A stretch of DNA of 64,000 bases from Aphanomyces cochlioides. Lineage: Eukaryota > Oomycota > Saprolegniomycetes > Saprolegniales > Verrucalvaceae. The translations under genes were made by a program, and so were the position numbers. The stretch's first letter is position 1; each line of letters opens with the position of its first letter. The stretch spans positions 4,526,001 to 4,590,000 of the forward strand of contig JAHQRK010000001.1 in assembly GCA_019828595.1 (NCBI GenBank), read 5' to 3'. Below are positions 58,044 through 64,000 of this stretch, piece after piece. The notes below the pieces were generated by a model that saw only the letters and a list, made by a program, of their open reading frames with translations, ran no database searches and was not told where the DNA came from.

Positions 58044-58640
58044 GATTACTTTCTCGCTGTGCCGTCAAAGCCAATAAATCAATTCTTTTTTGCATTATTT
58101 CCCATGTTCAATTCGACTACAGACTCGTCATGTCACTCTTTGCTTTCTGTAAACTTCAAGAAAATTGTCGTCAGGATATTTTGGCGCTCGCACTTATCCA
58201 CAGACAAACGGAGCTGAAACGTTTCTTCGCTAAATCATATTAAAGCTGTCTGCAATCGAGTTGTCGCTCTACTTTTTGGTTTTCGATTGGAATTGAAACG
58301 AGAACTTAGGTTTCATGTAGCATCAAAATATTTGTCCTAAGTGATTTTTGTCGCATATCTTGACCATCAGATATCAGCTTTGCCGGATTCGATGTGGCAC
58401 ATCTAAAAACATGGGATTATGGACAGCTTTACAGCGCTGATTTGATTTTATCGCGGGTGAAGCCATGGCGAGACCAATCATGGGCATCTCCACCAATGTT
58501 CAAGTTTTCTGACAAATAATTTCATATCTTTGTCAGGTAATATTCGGCAAAAGTATTTTGTGGAGCAAAGTATACTTCTAGCATTTGTCGAATGGGTGTC
58601 ATATAGCTGCGATGATACATCCTCGGCGAAATACGGTCGA
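58044..58640 (-). repeat. R2 repeat unit (iii), remaining blocks
   Basis: Blocks near 58185-58330 match 55890-55990 and 39640-39760; the block near 58480-58520 matches 56160-56190 and 39420-39480 (a KLFVRKLEHWW frame on the minus strand). Interrupted by stops. Confidence 0.5.
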
Positions 58641-59637
58641 TTCCGTCGTTTATAGCATACATTGACGCCCACATGTCCAGTCTGGCAACAAGAGTAGCAT
58701 CATATTTGCGGCAGTGTGAAATAGCAAGCTCTGTCAACAAGACTGTCTCGGGTTTTGGTCGCTCGTTTGGTCGTTTGATGACCAGGGCAGCGTTGAAATA
58801 TCTGGCGTTTGCCAACGGCAATGACGATCAACATGTGTAACTTTTCTCATCTCCGGGCTATCTTCTCTTGCACGTCGCACTATGAGCACGCACAGTCCTC
58901 CTACCATACGTCCGGCTCGAGTGATTGGAGGTCATAACTCTGGTGGCGTTACCAGCGTACACAATCTTCACGCGTGAGTCAGTTGACCGCGATGACGCAT
59001 ATCCACCTACAGGAAACCCGCACACGATTTGCAGTGAAGAGATTGGCGGGTACTAGTCACTCGTACGGATCTAAATTGTATGTACTGTAGTGTGCTCTTT
59101 CAAACCCAACGGAAGCCGCGTACCAGCTCCGCACCTTGCGTGGAACTTCGTGTACTGTCGTTCGTTTGTGAGCATGTTGCCCAAGGCATTACGTGACATC
59201 AACGAACCGTTGCTCCACCGCTTCTCTCGGCTTAATGTCATGGCGTCGACTGTCGGAAACGTTGATGACACCTTCTAATCCAGTTTGAATCCGTGTACTA
59301 CATTTGGTGACTCCACGATAGGACACCAGGTGTACACCTCAATGAAGCGCGAATGATGTCTAATTAATGCCAAGTCTTATGTTACCAAGTTAATGCTAAG
59401 CCTTACACGAGTCTACTCCATCGCAAAAATATATGAACGTCTCATACGTTGTTTACATTGTGTTGAAGCTCGTGGCGTCATGTGTTACGCTGTTGAATGA
59501 AGAGTCAATGGAACTGGAGTGTCCTAGACTCCTGCAGCAGGAAGTGCTTGCATTGTCGATTGTATAGCCGAGAAGTTCGTCACGGAGGCAATTCTTTGGC
59601 GCCAGTCATGCCTGGACAGGTATTCCTCACTCTCTTA
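58641..59637. other. No recognised gene
   Basis: Somewhat more GC-rich sequence with short frames on both strands (62-66 codons at 59071-59278). No domain, repeat partner or splice pattern recognised. Confidence 0.4.
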
Positions 59638-59879
59638 TAGGATGTCTATTTTTAGAACTCAAGCGGTATTGGTCATACAAAATGGCTCTTATAGTTGAGC
59701 AAGAGCATACAAAGAAGTCCATTTAGAAATGCAGTGAGTATCCGGACCAGTATCCGTAAGCGTTGGGATCTAAATTTCAAAAAGCAGAACGTCAAGCAGC
59801 AACACCTCGACGACAACCCCGTGAAAGAAAGGTACGCTCTCTTCCTCATGCACGAGACTGTGATCTCTGGTCTAGACTT
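59638..59879 (+). promoter_or_regulatory. Conserved 5' flank of family copy E
   Basis: Conserved block from 'ggatgtctatttttagaac' (about 59640) through 'ccggaccagtatccgtaa' to the leader intron 59832-59875 (44 nt), which ends four bases before the ATG. Confidence 0.55.
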
Positions 59880-62803
59880 ATGAACAACCAAACTTCTCTT
59901 TATCAACAAGACATCTTCTCCCATGTACGATCACTCACGACATTCTGTATCTCATCTGGACAATCAGGTTGTGTCAATGACATGGATCTGTGTGCTTCTC
60001 GCCGCTTGCGCCGCGCTGTTGTGCGTCCAAGTCGACGGAGTGATCACACTCAATTTCAAGTGGAATTTTTTCGACATACTGGTACGTACATACTGCTTTC
60101 TTTGATCTTCTAACGCGATACATGAAGGCACGTGACAACAACAGCAACGACAGCCATTTCCATCGCACTCAACGCGCTGTCGATACCGATGAACTACGTC
60201 CTACAACAAATCAAGAATATCAAGAAATACTCGACCAAGAGCTCAAAATGAATCACATGCAACGAATTCAAGACTTGGAACGCCAACTGGTGGAGGCAAA
60301 CCAAGACAAACGAAGTCTCGAGGCACAACTTCAGTCACTTCAACACTTATTCCATCAACTCGTCCAAGGACAAGGCGCATCCGATGACGGTGTTGATCTT
60401 CAGCAACATGAGGTATGGTTAAGATTATCATGGACGTCCTTGAGATACAATAGATGCGAGGCACTACTCCAATGGTATTTCATAAACTCGAGCAAAAGCC
60501 ACCAAGCGAGTTAAATCACGTGTTTGATCACCAACAAACCGAACGCACCCTTGGAATCGCAAACACTGCCAAGATTGACCCCACAGAGTCGATAATAGTT
60601 GAAGAATCTTATGGTGCAGAGTCGTCCGGTGATTTGACACCACCCTCTCAAACGTCATGCAGTCATTCACTGCCCGGTCTCTCTTCGCAGACATTTCCAC
60701 TGGAAGACAGGTACTCTCATGAGTTGTGTATCACATGAATGTTGACGTCTATTGTCCAGAAGTGGCAAGGCATCGACCACAGACGTTGCATCCATCACGG
60801 ACACGTGCTCCAATACACATGACGACACAACCGATTCACAATCAGTCGAGCATTTGAATGGAATGGATGAATTAAAGGAAGCGAGTTTTCCGTGCGTCGT
60901 ACCGACAATCCAAGACGCGTCTGACATAGAAATACAAGATGTGCAGCAAGTGGAGGGTCCGACTCCATTTCCAATCACCGATGAAACTGAAGCTTCAACT
61001 CCGCTACTCGAAGTCTTCGAACCCTTCGATCAAAGTATTCATGCCTTAAGTGTGTTTCACTTCTCATTTGATGATTAGACCATTTGGACGAGCCTCATGT
61101 CTCTTGCGAATATGGAGACACAAAGTCAAATTACTTTCAACCGGGCGATCCCGTCGAAATCCTACGCGAATCCAAGTGGTATACTGGCGTCGTCCTCAGC
61201 GTCCACGACTCGAAAGAGACGCCAAAGTCCAAATCGTACTCGATTCTGTGGTGGATGAGTGGCAATTCACAAAGACGAGCGACCAAAGTCTTGCCAGACA
61301 ACTTGCGATCCCCTGTTCCTCGCGACATGTGGAGCTATTTTGGCCATTGTATCGATGTCGTCTTTGGTGTGTTGCGCGCAGCAATTGAGTGGGCTTCTTT
61401 CCCCTTCACCACAACGACGACGCCATATTTCGATCAGACAATTTGTCTCCGACACATGCGCAAGTCCATGTCGTCGAACAATAATTCGACGCCAACTTGT
61501 GTGGTTGAAGAAACATTTACAAGTGCAAGACCAGGTTTGGCTTGTGATGTAATCTGTACATCCAAAGATGAAGAGGTCAAGTGCGCTCTCCTCATCAATG
61601 AACAAACTGCAGCAAAGACGAGCGTGGTTCATTTGAATCCACCCAAGACACCAAACCAAGACAGGTATGCTGATTTGGTTATTTCATATTCTAAGTTTCA
61701 AATGATCGTAGTGATGAACAACGTGCTCTCAGCTTGCAAACAGTGTTTTCATTTGTGCATTTGTCCCCTCCTTTGAAATCGTCCACACGACGATCTGCTG
61801 TCTTGCCGTATGAAGAAATAAAGGAAGTCAAAGCAGTTAAGCATTTTCCAAGAGAAAAAATGACCATGGCACACGAGGCGGTAGCGAAGTGTGAGCAAAT
61901 TTTGCCTCCCGTCAGAGTGTTCGAATGCCAAGGTACATATTTTTCTGTGACTAGTATCGTCATTTCTTACTATAGATGTCAAACAGTCAAGACTTGCAAG
62001 AGCATCGGACTTTTCAAAATTCCCTTTAGATCCTGAGACGAAAACCACGACTGACAGGTAATATCCGTTGACATATTTGCTTAATTTCACTTGATTTTAT
62101 CATGTAGTGACTTGTATGACTGCACGACATCTGAGACCACGTCTACCACGGATACATGTTCCAATTCAAGCGACGACGACCTGGCCGTGAGACCGTGCTT
62201 ACCAGTTCCTGCCATCCCAATGCCAGTGAAAACGGATTTAGCTAACGCGATGCTAACAATGGAGCATGGATGGCCAAAAGACACACCACAAGGAAATCAT
62301 ATCGATACAATGAGGCCTCCCGAGGTGATTGCATCGATTGAACAAGGTATCGAACGTGTTTTCTTGACAAATGATTAAATGATTTGTTCTCCTAGATAAA
62401 TTGATGGACGATGAGACGTCACTCCAATCTACCCAAGATCATCATACAACAGCGATAATGGATTCTACGATCTCCTCTGTTGTGCCTACTCACCTACCGC
62501 AACATCAGCGACACGCGCGACAGGCTCGAGGCTCCCGAATTCCTGCTCTTAAAGAAGACATGAAGGCCAGAAGCCGTCGAGTGTACAAAACGCTACCTCA
62601 AGTGACTGAGAAGAAGCGACAAGAGGAGCAAATGCGTGAGCGAAAAGAGATTTTGGAGCAAACGATATTGTTCGAGCAGGTACAAAAGCATGGTGATGTG
62701 AATCCTCTGACATACTTCTTAGGCACACCAAGAAAAGCGTCGACGTCAAATACAACTAATGACATACAAGATACAGGCGCTTCTCGAGGAAAAACAGCAG
62801 TAA
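59880..62803 (+). CDS. Family copy E: intact membrane-anchored SH3/Tudor-type protein, 11 exons
   Basis: Exons: 59880-59924, 59968-60081, 60128-60412, 60454-60710, 60763-61034, 61079-61664, 61712-61932, 61976-62057, 62108-62346, 62396-62679, 62723-62803. Every phase closes, giving 2466 nt or 821 residues. Residues 16-40 are a membrane segment (MTWICVLLAACAALLCVQVD), which recalls the first helix of TMEM60/TMEM185-type proteins. Residues about 97-140 are a coiled coil (MQRIQDLERQLVEANQDKRS and on). About 345-402 form a barrel with GDPVEILRESKWYTGVVLS then SYSILWWMSG, as in Tudor, Agenet or SH3-like folds. The basic tail has RRVYKTLPQVTEKKRQEEQ, resembling the ALMS motif. Ligand and role are unknown. 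It is the only intact member of the barrel type here. Confidence 0.85.
61115..61310 (+). other. SH3/Tudor-like barrel of copy E
   Basis: Successive strands are visible: an entry YFQPGDPVEIL, then KWYTGVVLSVHD, then SKSYSILWWMSG, then QRRATKVLPDNLRSP. The order resembles 'GD-x-VEA....WY-x-G-x-V....Y.V.W....E.V....LRP' of Tudor/Agenet barrels. The fold is inferred from this pattern only. Confidence 0.5.
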
Positions 62804-63539
62804 CATGATCCGAATGGAGAGCCAGCTGCGAAGCAAACTATTGTACTACTACGTATAAAAACCACCTAATGTATTTTTGTTCATATGTATTGATCCGGCT
62901 CCTCCAGATTTGACTGACAATATAGATTGGCTAGTTGCATTTTGTTTTTGATGTTTATCATCATGCACTCTGGCAGAGAGGTTTGCTGGTGATCGAGGCA
63001 ATGCCTTCAAGTGGGCCGGCTCGTAAAAAAGAATTGTTCGATGTAATATTCGTATGACTTATGCCATATTATTTGGATTTTGAAACAGCCAAGTGGCTGC
63101 ATTTAGTCCTCTTGGACTTGCTATATCGGGTGAATCGCCTCCTCTAGTCGAATCTGATTTATGAAGAAACAATCTAGAACCTCATTCTCTCATATATCTA
63201 ATCGGACCTTTCTCACCTCTTTGTCTCGTATTAATGGGATAGTTACTTGTCGGAATATTTGTCAAGTTGCTTCGAGATGGTCATGATGGACGAGACACTT
63301 ACTGCGCACAAATAGTATTCAACTGGTATTTTTAAGAGGAAAATTACATTCAAGAATTCCCATCTTCCCAACATCAAACAAATTCTGAAATTGAAAATCG
63401 ATACAATGCAGAAAGAATTGAGTGATTCCAGTATTTTGTTCCTCTAATTGATCAATAGACGCACTAGTGGTCCAAGTACTTTATATCTACGTTGCTTGAA
63501 TTGACATACTAAATCTCCTCGACGTAGTGTGTGGAGCAC
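62804..63539 (+). other. 3' flank of copy E
   Basis: 62804-63000 is related to the 3' flank of D. 63025-63075 resembles 30870-30920 ('attgttcgatgtaatattcgtatga'). 63076-63540 has no counterpart near B. No gene is seen. Confidence 0.5.
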
Positions 63540-64000
63540 ATGGGATAGAAGAGGGAATACTTTAATTGATCGTGTGCTTAACCCAAACTATCCTTTGATT
63601 TTGATATCGATATCTCTGCGTCACGCCAAGCTAAGTTTCGCCCACACTGCTGTAGCCTTGATCATGAAACAGTTCATTGCAATGTCATTGCAGCCTTTTC
63701 AATTGATCAATGCTCTGCAGTCAAAACCTCAATATGGTTTCCAATTTTCACTGGACATGACCGAACATCTATGCCATTCGCTATTGTACCAATTCATGAG
63801 CCGTCATAATCAATATTGAGACAACGAGAGGAAGGAAATTGCGTTCGCTCAATCATGTAATACACCTCGCCCGGGATTGATGCCTTCACATTCTTAAATC
63901 TAATACATCAAGAATTGTGGAATTTGTGTGGATGTCAAATGGCAAATATGAAATATGCAGAAGCGCTGTGCTTGCTACTAACAGTGTCAATGATGTAGTC
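63540..64000 (+). repeat. Direct repeat of 30918-31345
   Basis: Starts 'gggatagaagagggaatactt' and runs to the window edge ('acagtgtcaatgatgtagtc', matching about 31329-31348) with substitutions and small indels. The 96-codon frame inside is not conserved in the B-side copy, so I do not call a gene. Confidence 0.7.

Noticed and set aside
59763..60113. A 116-codon frame beginning upstream of the copy E start and crossing introns
   Set aside because: It begins with TTG, runs through the leader intron and past the 59925 donor, and cannot be joined in frame to the coiled-coil exon.

Overview
The window looks like a repeat-rich, gene-poor stretch of a eukaryotic nuclear genome. Genuine genes are split by very short GT-AG introns of about 39-52 nt. 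Recognisable proteins are eukaryotic chromatin, cytoskeleton and chaperone families: KDM5 demethylase, CLASP-type TOG domain, formin FH2 and sacsin. No tRNA, rRNA, CRISPR or bacterial operon structure was seen. The short introns and this gene set would fit a stramenopile such as an oomycete, but that is inference and nothing here proves it.

The best-supported genes form one multi-exon family present five times: A (6091-9992 +, broken), B (26837-30571 +, intact, 14 exons, about 1052 aa), C (33671-36456 -, broken), D (45076-47861 +, broken) and E (59880-62803 +, intact, 11 exons, about 821 aa). I reconstructed B and E exon by exon, and every intron phase closes. All members share an N-terminal membrane segment, a coiled coil, an acidic Ser/Thr-rich linker and a basic tail containing a YKTLPEVVEKKRQEEQ-type motif. 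Between the shared exons, A and B carry a CLASP-like TOG domain. C, D and E carry an SH3/Tudor-like barrel instead. Family repeats extend into the 5' leader, which has a 44-nt leader intron in each copy examined, and into the 3' flanks.

The rest is dominated by inverted duplications and broken genes. The sacsin-like pseudogene lies at 14485-17248 +. A KDM5 pseudogene is duplicated head to head about position 20265: the left arm keeps the start of JmjC, the right arm keeps PLU-1, and neither has a complete catalytic core. A 1.6-kb element X is inverted at 10026-11616 and 24078-25668. A small palindrome of coiled-coil sequence is centred near 18171. The largest palindrome is centred on 40766 with arms of about 7.3 kb (33263-40592 and 40966-48271). 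It contains family copies C and D, almost identical inside and clearly diverged just outside. Another palindrome of about 0.5-kb arms is centred on 54155.

Layout: 1-5580 degenerate repeats R1 and R2; 5580-9992 family copy A; 10026-11971 X plus a KDM5-flank fragment; 12000-17250 unrecognised sequence and then sacsin; 17250-23650 inverted coiled-coil and KDM5 region plus a charged-protein 3' end; 23680-25668 formin fragment and inverted X; 26590-31345 copy B and flank; 31570-32310 R1; 32660-48790 large palindrome; 49800-58630 R1 and R2 mosaics; 59640-64000 copy E and its flank. Only B and E look able to encode full proteins; nearly everything else is fossil or repeat.
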